A stretch of DNA of 64,000 bases from Pedobacter panaciterrae (GTDB lineage: Bacteria > Bacteroidota > Bacteroidia > Sphingobacteriales > Sphingobacteriaceae). Shown here one piece after another: positions 45,154 to 54,109 of this stretch. The stretch spans positions 496,001 through 560,000 of the forward strand of contig NZ_JABMKW010000018.1 of NCBI RefSeq assembly GCF_013204795.1, written 5' to 3'. Under the pieces are notes generated by a model, which made no database searches, was not told where the DNA came from, and was given only the letters and a program-made list of their open reading frames with translations. The position numbers and the translations under genes are program-made. Each line of letters begins with the position of its first letter. Within the stretch, counting starts at the first letter, position 1.

Positions 45154-45279
45154 AATGAAAAGATAGAAGGCGTGAAATTACTATTTTTTACTATTTTAGT
45201 CGCAATTAAATCTGCACTATCAAACCTGTCTTGCCTAAAAGCAGGTCATATAGTCATAAAAGTACTAATATATTCATAT

Positions 45280-46962
45280 ATGAAAAACATTAGCAAAGCA
45301 AGCCTTTTTATTGCTGGATGCTCAATCATTGCAGGAATTGCTTCGTGCGGTAGCCCGCAGGACAAAAACACAAAAACAACAGAAAAGAAAACATCATCAA
45401 ACGACAGTTTACAGAAGTATGTAAATGAGCGACTAGATATTTATGAAAAGGTAAAACTCACTACCAATTTAAATGACCTGACTATTAATGAACGTAAAAT
45501 ACTTCCTCTGCTAATACAATCTGCTCAAATAATGGATGAGCTATTCTGGAAACAGGCATACCCTCAGAGAGATAGTTTACTAAACACCATAAAGGATGAA
45601 AAAACAAAATCTTTCATCTGGATTAACTATGGGCCATGGGACAGACTTAATGGCGACAAGCCCTTTGTTGCGGGCATCGGCCCTAAACCGGATGCGGCTA
45701 GCTTCTATCCTGCGGGAATGACTAAAGAAGACCTCAAAAAATCTGACGCAAAAGATAAATACGGGCAATACTCTGTTATAAAAAAGGATAGCACAGGAAA
45801 ACTAAATTCAATTCCTTACCATGTTCTTTTTGCTGCAGAATTACAAAAAGCTTCAAATCTTCTAAAACAAGCTGCACTGCTTGCAGAAGACGCGGGGCTT
45901 AAAAAGTATCTGAATCTACGTGCCGATGCGTTAGTAACAGACAACTATACTGCAAGCGACTATGCATGGCTAGACATGAAAACCAACAACCTTGATATCA
46001 TTATTGGTCCTATTGAGAATTATGAAGACAAATTATTCAATGCTCGTGCCTCTTACGAGGCTTATGTATTGATAAAAGACAAGGTATGGAGCAAGCGTCT
46101 TGCCAAGTATGTAAGCATGCTCCCTCAGCTACAGCAAGGCCTGCCTGTTGATGCTAAATACAAGAAAGAAAAGCCAGGTACAGACTCCGAGCTAAATGCT
46201 TACGATGTGATCTACTATGCGGGTGATTGTAATGCTGGTTCAAAAACAATTGCAGTAAACCTTCCAAATGATGAAATTATCCAACAAAAGAAGGGCACAA
46301 GGCGTTCACAGCTAAAAAATGCGATGAAAGCTAAGTTCGACAAAATTCTAATACCTATAGCCCAAGAACTTATCGACAAAGATCAGCAACAATACATCAA
46401 TTTCGATGCTTTCTTTGCCAACGTAATGTTTCACGAGGTTGCTCATGGCTTAGGAATCAAAAAAACAATTACAGGTAAGGGATTTGTTAAAGAAGCTTTG
46501 CAAGAGCAATATTCATGGCTTGAAGAAGGTAAGGCGGATGTTTTAGGGCTTTACATGGTAACCGGATTACTTAAAAAGGGAGAACTGAAAGGCGACATTA
46601 AGCAGTTTTACACCACATATATGGCGGGCATACTTCGCTCAGTAAGATTTGGAGCTGCAAGCGCACACGGAAAAGCTAACATGCAATGCTTCAATTTCTT
46701 TAAGGAAAATGGGGCTTTCATCAGAAATGAAAATGGCACATACAAGGTCGACTTTGCTAAATTTGAAATGGCTATGAATAAATTAAGCGGCTTAATTATA
46801 ACCCTTCAAGGAAACGGGAATAAAGCGGCTGTAGAAAAGGCTCAAAAAGAAAAGGCTGTTATTTCAACTGAACTTCAAACCGATCTTGATAAATTAACCA
46901 AAAAGGGAATCCCTGTTGATATCATTTTTGAGCAAGGCGTTGATGTTTTGGGTGTGAAGTAA
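45280..46962 (+). CDS. M49-like (dipeptidyl peptidase III related) zinc peptidase lipoprotein
   Basis: From the ATG at 45280 the protein has 560 residues and a lipoprotein signal (lipobox IASC). The longer reading frame from 45172 lacks a sensible signal and its extra residues are not signal-like. The zinc site is HEVAHGLG (about residue 384) with a second motif EEGKAD (about 413); classical dipeptidyl peptidase III has HEXXGH and EECRAE, so this is a divergent relative with plain HExxH spacing. Specificity is unknown. It converges with the first response regulator gene of the Che block. Confidence 0.78.
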   Translation: MKNISKASLFIAGCSIIAGIASCGSPQDKNTKTTEKKTSSNDSLQKYVNERLDIYEKVKLTTNLNDLTINERKILPLLIQSAQIMDELFWKQAYPQRDSLLNTIKDEKTKSFIWINYGPWDRLNGDKPFVAGIGPKPDAASFYPAGMTKEDLKKSDAKDKYGQYSVIKKDSTGKLNSIPYHVLFAAELQKASNLLKQAALLAEDAGLKKYLNLRADALVTDNYTASDYAWLDMKTNNLDIIIGPIENYEDKLFNARASYEAYVLIKDKVWSKRLAKYVSMLPQLQQGLPVDAKYKKEKPGTDSELNAYDVIYYAGDCNAGSKTIAVNLPNDEIIQQKKGTRRSQLKNAMKAKFDKILIPIAQELIDKDQQQYINFDAFFANVMFHEVAHGLGIKKTITGKGFVKEALQEQYSWLEEGKADVLGLYMVTGLLKKGELKGDIKQFYTTYMAGILRSVRFGAASAHGKANMQCFNFFKENGAFIRNENGTYKVDFAKFEMAMNKLSGLIITLQGNGNKAAVEKAQKEKAVISTELQTDLDKLTKKGIPVDIIFEQGVDVLGVK

Positions 46963-46979
46963 CCTAAGCGAAATTCTTT

Positions 46980-47050
46980 CGTCATCTCGACGATAGGAGA
47001 GATCTCTTGAAGTAGCATAAAAACGAGATCTCTCCTATCGTCGAGATGAC
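46980..47050. repeat. REP-like palindrome after the M49-like gene
   Basis: Left arm from 46980 starts CGTCATCTCGACGATAGGAG and the right arm is 47025-47050; 26 bases pair perfectly. The centre contains GAAGTAGCAT, also in the centre of the element at 6897-6987 whose arms are different. It lies between the convergent M49-like gene and the response regulator gene. Confidence 0.9.
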
Positions 47051-47093
47051 CCGCTATCCTCTTACCACTATCGTCTTAAGATCCTGTCTTCCT

Positions 47094-47462
47094 TTAAACG
47101 GAAAGGTGTTTGTGAATGATATCCTCCAATTCTTGGATATCAAAAGGTTTAGACAAATAGCCATCTGCCCCAGCTTCTGTTGCAAGCGCCTGTACATCGT
47201 TATTTGCAGAGAAATAAATTACAGGTATACCTTTCAGTGCCTCATGGCCTTTAAGCGCTCTGGTTGCGTCAATACCCCCCACATCCGGCAGCCAATTGTC
47301 CATAAAAATAATATCCGGTATATATGCCAACACCTGATCTATAATATTATTAGAGGTCGAAGATGTCTTAATATCGAAACCTGCATCTTCCAGAATAATT
47401 GTACATAATTCTAAAATTTCTGCATTATCATCAAATACAAATACTCTTTTATTCTTCTCCAT
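47094..47462 (-). CDS. Single-domain response regulator
   Basis: A 122-residue receiver with the phospho-acceptor in IIFMDNWLP, acidic residues in FVFDDN and K in YLSKPF. No output domain, so it may be a phosphotransfer sink or a diffusible signal like CheY or Spo0F. It is the last gene of the minus-strand CheB/CheR/kinase operon, 25 bases after cheB. Confidence 0.93.
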   Translation of the reverse strand: MEKNKRVFVFDDNAEILELCTIILEDAGFDIKTSSTSNNIIDQVLAYIPDIIFMDNWLPDVGGIDATRALKGHEALKGIPVIYFSANNDVQALATEAGADGYLSKPFDIQELEDIIHKHLSV

Positions 47463-47487
47463 TTGCGGGTATGGTTAACTACAACGT

Positions 47488-48054
47488 TTAGGGCAACAAA
47501 TTTATGAATTCTGCTATATCTTCTATGCTTAAAACATGATCTATTTTTACGTTAGCTTGAGCTTGGGCAGGCATATATGCTACTTGAGCACTATTTGGAT
47601 CCTGAATCAAGGTTGTTCCACCCCAAAGCTTAACACTTTTCAACCCATTTACACCATCAGCGTTCGATCCTGATAGCAAAAGACACACTAGGGTATCTTT
47701 ATAAACCTCTGCTGCGGTTTGAAATGTTGCGTCTATTGCCGGTCTGGAATAGTTTATTTTTTCGGAATAATCCAAAGAAAATGAACGATCCTGCTCAATC
47801 AGCAAATGATAATCTGACGGAGCTATATAAATAGTGCCAGCAATTAACGGCTCTTTTTCGTCTACCTCTTTAACCTTAAGCTTAGTTCTGGTTGACAACA
47901 ATTCAGGCAATAAAGAATCTGCGCCATGTTTACGATGGATAACAATGACTATTGGGAATTTTATTGCAACATTAACTAATGGAAGCACTTTTAAAAGCAC
48001 ATCCAAACTCCCTGCAGAGCCTCCGATAATAAATGCTTCACATTTTTTTATCAT
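47488..48054 (-). CDS. cheB: CheB methylesterase domain protein without receiver
   Basis: A 188-residue stand-alone CheB C-terminal domain that removes methyl groups from glutamates of its partner. The catalytic triad is readable: S in IGGSAGS (about 13), H in VIHRKHG and D in GSNADGVNG (about 134). The usual N-terminal receiver domain is missing, so control must come from elsewhere. It overlaps cheR by 4 bases. No chemoreceptor, CheA or CheW gene is present. Confidence 0.9.
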   Translation of the reverse strand: MIKKCEAFIIGGSAGSLDVLLKVLPLVNVAIKFPIVIVIHRKHGADSLLPELLSTRTKLKVKEVDEKEPLIAGTIYIAPSDYHLLIEQDRSFSLDYSEKINYSRPAIDATFQTAAEVYKDTLVCLLLSGSNADGVNGLKSVKLWGGTTLIQDPNSAQVAYMPAQAQANVKIDHVLSIEDIAEFINLLP

Positions 48055-48872
48055 TGTATTTTCCTCCAGATCTTCTCTGAATCCAATCGTTTATACTTGT
48101 CCGAAATGCCCGAAAAATTAATTGTTTCCTTTGTTCCAAGTGCTAAATACCCCAGCTCTTCAAGGCTCTCATCAAAAAGGTTTAGCACCTTCTGCTGTAG
48201 TTCCCTATCAAAATAGATCAATACATTTCTACATAAAATGAGCTGAAACTCATTAAAGGAGTAATCAGAAACCAGATTATGTGTTGAAAATATGATCTTA
48301 CTTTTTAAGTCCTCATCAAATTTAGCAAGCGAATAATTCGCTGTATAATAACTTGAAAAATCCTTTAAACCTCCAGATAAAATATAGTTCTCAGAATATT
48401 GCTTCATGCTATTCATGCCAAACATTCCTTGTGCGGCCTTTTCCAACACAATTGGGTTTAAATCTGTTGCGTAGATTAAAGATTTATGCAGCAGGTTAAG
48501 TTCTTTTAAAATAATTGAGATCGAATATGCCTCTTCTCCTGTTGAGCAGCCCGCCAGCCAAATTCTGATAAATGGGTATGTGCCCAACTTTGGCAATACA
48601 ACGTCTCTTAATGTTTTAAAAAAAACAGGATCTCTAAACATTTCAGTTACATTAACTGTAATCTGTTCTACAAACCGTTTAAAATATAGATTATCGTTAT
48701 TTATCTTATATCTGAACTCAGCAAAACTTACGGCTCTATCCAAACTGTACAGTCGTATAATTCTTCTCTTTAAAGATGCTCTGGAATACCCGGTAAAATC
48801 ATACCCATACTTTTCCAGAAGGTCTGAAAGTAAGATCTCAACATGATCGTCGTTAATTACAGAGAGTTCCAA
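48051..48872 (-). CDS. cheR: CheR-type protein-glutamate methyltransferase
   Basis: A 273-residue CheR: N-terminal helical domain (about 1-75, GYDFTGYSRASLKRRIIRL) and SAM-binding domain with WLAGCSTGEEAYSISI (about 105-120) and LCRNVLIYFD. It methylates glutamates of chemoreceptor-like proteins. Here it overlaps cheB by 4 bases and abuts the upstream response regulator, forming one operon with the hybrid kinases; a coiled-coil kinase is a plausible substrate. Confidence 0.92.
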   Translation of the reverse strand: MELSVINDDHVEILLSDLLEKYGYDFTGYSRASLKRRIIRLYSLDRAVSFAEFRYKINNDNLYFKRFVEQITVNVTEMFRDPVFFKTLRDVVLPKLGTYPFIRIWLAGCSTGEEAYSISIILKELNLLHKSLIYATDLNPIVLEKAAQGMFGMNSMKQYSENYILSGGLKDFSSYYTANYSLAKFDEDLKSKIIFSTHNLVSDYSFNEFQLILCRNVLIYFDRELQQKVLNLFDESLEELGYLALGTKETINFSGISDKYKRLDSEKIWRKIQ

Positions 48873-49238
48873 TTATATATACTTTATGAGTAAACTTGTT
48901 AACTCTTCAACATTAATAGGTTTAGAGACATAGCCGGCAGCCCCCGCATTCATACACCGTTCTCTATCTCCAACCATGGCCTGGGCCGTAACAGCTATAA
49001 CAGGAATATGTTTAATTTCCGGACTTTCATCTATTTTAGCTATTGCCTCATATCCATCCATTCCCGGCATCATCATGTCCATTAAAACCACTGCAATCTC
49101 TTTATTCTCTTTAAGCAGGTCTATTCCTTCTTCCCCTCCGGTTGCGGTTAAACATTGGTAGCCTTTTGCTTTTAAAACAGCCGATAACGCAAAAATGTTC
49201 CTGTTATCGTCATCAATTATCAATATCTTTTTCGCCAT
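48873..49238 (-). CDS. Single-domain response regulator
   Basis: A 121-residue receiver from MAKKILIIDDD with phospho-acceptor in VVLMDMMMPGMDG and K in YVSKPI. Closely resembles the third receiver of the neighbouring hybrid kinase (both read NIFALS/NIFSLT, MDMMMP and DREKC/DRERC), suggesting duplication. The start at 49238 gives a 4-base gap after the hybrid kinase; an earlier ATG at 49268 would overlap it. Confidence 0.9.
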   Translation of the reverse strand: MAKKILIIDDDNRNIFALSAVLKAKGYQCLTATGGEEGIDLLKENKEIAVVLMDMMMPGMDGYEAIAKIDESPEIKHIPVIAVTAQAMVGDRERCMNAGAAGYVSKPINVEELTSLLIKYI

Positions 49239-49242
49239 ATAG

Positions 49243-52200
49243 CTACACTTTGTTGTAAAGCCAAACACGTAATAACGAGATTAGCTGATCAATATCAACA
49301 GGCTTAGAGATGTAATCAGACGCCCCTGCGGCAATACATTTTTCCCTGTCGCCCATCATTGCTTTGGCAGTAACAGCCAAAACCGGTAATTGTTTATATG
49401 CAGGGATTTTCCTGATCTCTTTAGTGCTTTCATATCCGTCCATCTCGGGCATCATCATATCCATTAGCACAATATCTATCAATGGGTTCTCTTTGAGCAT
49501 TTGTAGCGCTTCCTTTCCATCCGTAGCTGCTAAAACTTTCATTTTATGTTGTTCCAATGCTTTTGTTAATGAGAATATATTTCTCACATCATCATCAGCA
49601 ATCAGAACTGTTTTGTTATTCAGCACCTCATAAAGGCCTCCAAGTTTTTCAGTTGCCTGTTTTTTATGCTTACCATCCAATTCCTTCTCCTCTATTAGAT
49701 GCAAGAACAGTCCGGCTTCATCTAGTATTCTTTGATAAGAATGGGCTGTTTTTACTACAATTGAATCGGCATATTGTTTAATCCTACTCTCCTCGCCCTT
49801 CGATAAGTTTTTCCCGGTAAAGATGATGATAGGTAAATTTTCCAATCCTTCACTTTTCTTAATCGTTTCAAGCGTTTCATATGCATTTTTATCTGGTATA
49901 CCCATATCCAGAATCACACAATCCACTTCTTTTTCCTGTAACGCACCAATCCCTTCTTTAACATTATTAGCAACCTGAGTGTTGATGTTATAGTTACTCA
50001 AGAAATAACTCAAGGCTTGGGCATGCTGCTTGTTTTCTTCAACAATAAGAACTTTTTTGGGTCCTTTAGTTAATGCTTGTTCAAGCTTTTGGAATATCTG
50101 CGCCATATGCTCAAGAGCTACAGGCTTATTTATAAAATCTACCGCTCCCTTTAGCAAACTTTCCTTTTTAACCTCAAGAGATGACATAATATGAACTGGA
50201 ATATGTCTGGTTTTAGGATTTGACTTCAGCTCCTCCATTACCTGCCATCCATCCTTAACAGGAAGTTGAATGTCCAATAAAATAGCAAGAGGGTTATAGT
50301 GATTGGCCAGTTCAATCCCAACATCGCCTCTAACGGCTACAATCCCTTTATAATTTCTTTTTCGGGTAAACTTCAAAAGCGTTTTCGCAAACGCAGTATC
50401 ATCTTCTACTATTAAAATTACTTTATCGTCTTCTTTAATATCGTTCCTGTCGTCCTCAACCTCTTGTGGAATATGGTCAACAGTAAATCTTTCTAAAATA
50501 ACCTCCCTTTGTTTTTCAAGGGGAGCGAAAGTATCGGTTTCCTGCTCTTCTTGTTTTTTAACTGCAGCCAATCTATCAATGGGTAAAGCGAACGTAAACT
50601 CACTACCTACATTTTCTTTACTGGTAAGCTCAATTTCTCCTCCCAACAGTTTCGATAGCTCCCTGCTTATAGAAAGGCCTAGCCCGGTACCGCCAAACTT
50701 CCTTCTGGTCGAACCGTCGGCCTGTTGAAATGCTTCAAATATAAGCCCAAGTTTATCTCCCGGAATACCTATGCCGGTATCTGTGACTTTAAACAAGATG
50801 AACTTATTCGTATCGTCTCTTTTAACCGTTAATGAGACCTTGCCATGATTTGTAAATTTGATCGCATTAGACAGCAGATTCTTTAAAATCTGCTCAAGTC
50901 GCATTTTATCTGTATTAATAACACCCTTGGTCTCCTCAGCATCAATAACCAACTCAAGCCCTTTATTCTTTGCCAATGGCTCAAATAAAGACCGCATATC
51001 AGTTATTACCTCATTAACACTAATATCATCAAACTCAAGTTTCATTTTCCCAGCCTCTATTTTAGAGAGATCCAGTATTTCGTCAATAAGCCCCAACAAC
51101 CCCTGTCCTGAGCTTTGAATCACATCCGCATACTCCACATATTCCTTATCAAGCTCCTTATTCTCCGACATTAATTTAGACAAGAGTAATATTGAGTTTA
51201 GAGGAGTACGCAATTCGTGCGACATGTTTGCAAGGAATTCCGATTTATACTTGGTGCTTTGCTCCAATTGCTCGGCTTTCTGTTGTATATCCAGATTTCG
51301 CTCCTGAATGAGTTGATTCTTCTCTTCCAATAAACTGGTTCTTTCCTCAAGTTCCTGATTGCTCTGCAATAATTCTTCCTGCTGCACCCTCAGCTCTTCC
51401 TCAGAAGTTTGTATTTTTTGCGTCTGAGCTTCTAATTCGGCATTGAGTCCCTCCAGTTCACTATGCTGGGCCTGCAACTCTTCGGCCTGGGCCTGGGTTT
51501 CCTCTAAAAGCTCCTGTAATTTCTTGCGATTCTGTGCAACATGTACTGCAATTCCGATATTATGCGAAATATTGTTAAAGAACTCCAATTGAAGGGGGGT
51601 GTAAATATTCAATGAACCAAGTTCCATTACCCCAATAGTTTCATTATGTCTAATCACAGGAAAAGCAACAACATTTCTTGGTTTGGTAGCGCCTGTTGCA
51701 TAGCTAATGGTCATTTCGCCCTCGGGAATATCATTGATCAAAATTTGTTTCCCCGATTTAAACACCTGTCCCGCAATACCTTCTCCGGCATTTAACCTAT
51801 ACTTTTCTCTATCTATTATCAGAGAATAGCTTCCTGCAAGATGTAATTCCGAATCATCTCCCGCCAGGTAAAAAGCTGCAACAGCACTATTCGTATGTAC
51901 TATAATGTTCTCAAGAATATCATTAGCAAGCTCCTCTACGCTTTTTTCTCCAACCATCTTATCATTAAGAGTGGCAATGCCCGATTGGAGCCATTCTTTA
52001 TCGGCCAAAAGGGCAAAAGAATACTGAAGTGATTCGGCCATTGAATTTAAGGACCCCGCTAAACTACCCAGGCCATCTTTTTGTTCCGCATTCATCCGGA
52101 TCTGGTAATCGCCATTAGAAATTTGAGCAGCAATGCCTTGAATAACTTCAATCCTATTGGCTATCTCCTCATTCTTATCCTCCAGCTCTTTTTGTAATTG

Positions 52201-52830
52201 CCTTCTGGTATTAAAATCTGAGGAAACTCTTTTGTAGAAAATCACGGTAATCAAAATGGCAAAAAAAGCAGCTATAAGAATTAAAATTGGGGTATAGCCC
52301 GCCATCTTATTCATATTAGCGGTCCGTTCATCAAGCAATCTCTTTTCTTCAGCCTGCATTCTTTTAATAACAGTCCTCGACTTATCCATGTAAACCTTTC
52401 CGTCAAGTAATTGGGCAGTAGAAACACTTTCGCCTTTACCTTTTAACGCTATGGTTTTTTCAATAATACTTAACCGGTCATCAATAATCCCCTGTAACTC
52501 CTTCGCATTTTGCTGCTGAAAAGGATTGTCCTTTGTATCTGAGCTTACTTTGCTTAAAAGATCAATTGCGGTTTGCCTTGCACCGTTATAAGGCTCCAAA
52601 AAAACCTTATCACCAGTCAGCAAGTATCCTCTTTGTCCTGTTTCTGCATCTTTTAATGTCGAAATTACACCATCAAGGTTCGTCATAACTTCATTGCTAT
52701 GCGAAACCAGATCTGCATTTTGAATCAGGTTCTTTATACTAATAAAAGACGCAAGTGATGAAATAAAAAGGATCAATAATGATAGCCCTAAACCAATTCG
52801 TAGATTATTTCTTAAAGATTTTTCTTTCAT
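49243..52830 (-). CDS. CHASE3-HAMP-GAF hybrid histidine kinase with three receiver domains
   Basis: A 1195-residue membrane kinase. Order: membrane helix (about 12-32), CHASE3 periplasmic domain (about 33-178), membrane helix (about 180-199), HAMP (about 200-275), GAF (about 290-430), long coiled coil (434-528, very rich in Glu and Gln), HisKA with H538 (MSHELRTPL), HATPase (about 600-770; FGGTGLGLSISREL), then three receivers (about 810-930, 935-1050, 1073-1190). The second receiver has an E-E pair in place of D-D. The E/Q-rich helix before the kinase could be a methylation region served by CheR and CheB in the operon. Heads the block. Confidence 0.9.
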   Translation of the reverse strand: MKEKSLRNNLRIGLGLSLLILFISSLASFISIKNLIQNADLVSHSNEVMTNLDGVISTLKDAETGQRGYLLTGDKVFLEPYNGARQTAIDLLSKVSSDTKDNPFQQQNAKELQGIIDDRLSIIEKTIALKGKGESVSTAQLLDGKVYMDKSRTVIKRMQAEEKRLLDERTANMNKMAGYTPILILIAAFFAILITVIFYKRVSSDFNTRRQLQKELEDKNEEIANRIEVIQGIAAQISNGDYQIRMNAEQKDGLGSLAGSLNSMAESLQYSFALLADKEWLQSGIATLNDKMVGEKSVEELANDILENIIVHTNSAVAAFYLAGDDSELHLAGSYSLIIDREKYRLNAGEGIAGQVFKSGKQILINDIPEGEMTISYATGATKPRNVVAFPVIRHNETIGVMELGSLNIYTPLQLEFFNNISHNIGIAVHVAQNRKKLQELLEETQAQAEELQAQHSELEGLNAELEAQTQKIQTSEEELRVQQEELLQSNQELEERTSLLEEKNQLIQERNLDIQQKAEQLEQSTKYKSEFLANMSHELRTPLNSILLLSKLMSENKELDKEYVEYADVIQSSGQGLLGLIDEILDLSKIEAGKMKLEFDDISVNEVITDMRSLFEPLAKNKGLELVIDAEETKGVINTDKMRLEQILKNLLSNAIKFTNHGKVSLTVKRDDTNKFILFKVTDTGIGIPGDKLGLIFEAFQQADGSTRRKFGGTGLGLSISRELSKLLGGEIELTSKENVGSEFTFALPIDRLAAVKKQEEQETDTFAPLEKQREVILERFTVDHIPQEVEDDRNDIKEDDKVILIVEDDTAFAKTLLKFTRKRNYKGIVAVRGDVGIELANHYNPLAILLDIQLPVKDGWQVMEELKSNPKTRHIPVHIMSSLEVKKESLLKGAVDFINKPVALEHMAQIFQKLEQALTKGPKKVLIVEENKQHAQALSYFLSNYNINTQVANNVKEGIGALQEKEVDCVILDMGIPDKNAYETLETIKKSEGLENLPIIIFTGKNLSKGEESRIKQYADSIVVKTAHSYQRILDEAGLFLHLIEEKELDGKHKKQATEKLGGLYEVLNNKTVLIADDDVRNIFSLTKALEQHKMKVLAATDGKEALQMLKENPLIDIVLMDMMMPEMDGYESTKEIRKIPAYKQLPVLAVTAKAMMGDREKCIAAGASDYISKPVDIDQLISLLRVWLYNKV

Positions 52831-52843
52831 AAATTAATGTCTT

Positions 52844-53968
52844 TTAATCCGTTTCAGTGCCAGAATTTACAGGTAAAATGAAATAAAACTCAGATCCCTC
52901 ACCAAGTGTACTTTTAACCCCAACTTCCCCGCCATGCCGTTTTATGATTTCGGCAGAGATGAACAGCCCAATGCCCAGACCCTGAAAATGGATTGAGGTT
53001 TCTTCCACTCTATAAAATTTATCGAAAACCGATTTTTGCTGGTCCGGGGCAATCCCGATCCCAAAATCCCTTACCCCCACGTACACCTTATCAGCAATCA
53101 CGTCTACGTGAATATGAATTTCATTTGTACCAGGAGAGTATTTAATCGCATTTGTTAAAAAATTAATAATTACCTGTTCAATCCTCATTTCATCGGCATA
53201 AACCTCAATGCCTACTTTCCCTTTCCTAATGATGTTAAACTCAGGATTAGCCTGACGAATAATGTCGATTACACTATCCAGCAGATCATCAATTGCAAAG
53301 TCTTTTTTGTTAAACTTAAGTTTCCCGCTTTCGATTTTTGATATATCCAATAAATCGGCAATCAGCTCGTGAAGCTTTTCTAACTGGATTTGTGCTTTCT
53401 CAAGATGTTTTTTGACTGTGGGGATGTCTCCCTTTTCTACGCTTCTTCCCAGCAATTGCATGTACCCCTTAACACTTGTTAATGGCGTTTTTAATTCATG
53501 ACTGGCGATACTGATAAATTCATCTTTTTTACGTTCGGCTTGCTTTCTATATTCTATTTCATCCAGTAATGCCTTTTGAATTTCAATCAGCTTCCTGCTC
53601 TGCTCATAGATGCGGTAAAACGTTTTTACTTTTAAAAGCAAAATATCCATATCAACGGGCTTGGTAATGTAATCGAGCCCGCCAGAAGAATAACCCCTGG
53701 TAATAAATTTGAGTTCTTTATTTACGGCAGATAAAAAAATTATAGCCGTTTCTTTGGCCTTACTGTACCCTGAAATAGCTTCCGCTACTTCAAAGCCATC
53801 CATCCCGGGCATTTGCACATCCAAAATAATCAGGACATATTCATTCTTAAGAACTTTTTTTAAAGCTTCTTCACCTGAGGATGCGGTATCAACTTCAAAA
53901 TTATGCCTTTCAAGAACCCTTTTTAAAGAGATAAGGTTCTCTGGCGTATCATCTACAATTAATATCAT
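52844..53968 (-). CDS. REC-histidine kinase hybrid (receiver first)
   Basis: A 374-residue soluble protein with an N-terminal receiver (about 1-120; LIILDVQMPGMDGFE), a coiled segment and HisKA with H (SIASHELKTPLTS, about residue 155) plus HATPase (GIGLFISAEIIKRHGG). It may receive phosphate from one kinase and regulate its own kinase activity, linking phosphorelay steps. It is the first gene of the minus-strand block and ends 13 bases before the large hybrid kinase. Confidence 0.9.
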   Translation of the reverse strand: MILIVDDTPENLISLKRVLERHNFEVDTASSGEEALKKVLKNEYVLIILDVQMPGMDGFEVAEAISGYSKAKETAIIFLSAVNKELKFITRGYSSGGLDYITKPVDMDILLLKVKTFYRIYEQSRKLIEIQKALLDEIEYRKQAERKKDEFISIASHELKTPLTSVKGYMQLLGRSVEKGDIPTVKKHLEKAQIQLEKLHELIADLLDISKIESGKLKFNKKDFAIDDLLDSVIDIIRQANPEFNIIRKGKVGIEVYADEMRIEQVIINFLTNAIKYSPGTNEIHIHVDVIADKVYVGVRDFGIGIAPDQQKSVFDKFYRVEETSIHFQGLGIGLFISAEIIKRHGGEVGVKSTLGEGSEFYFILPVNSGTETD

Positions 53969-54109
53969 TATTAAAGGGGAATAAGCTTCTAAATAGCATT
54001 AGCAAAATAATTTGTATAATAGTTTTGTTCTAAAGTTATACAACTCTTGATAATATTAAGCGTTTAAACTTATATATATATCAAAAAAATTGCAAACCTG
54101 CGAGCTTAT

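Noticed and set aside
45172..45279. An N-terminal extension of the M49-like protein
   Set aside because: The extra 36 residues do not fit a signal peptide and the second ATG at 45280 gives a good lipoprotein signal.
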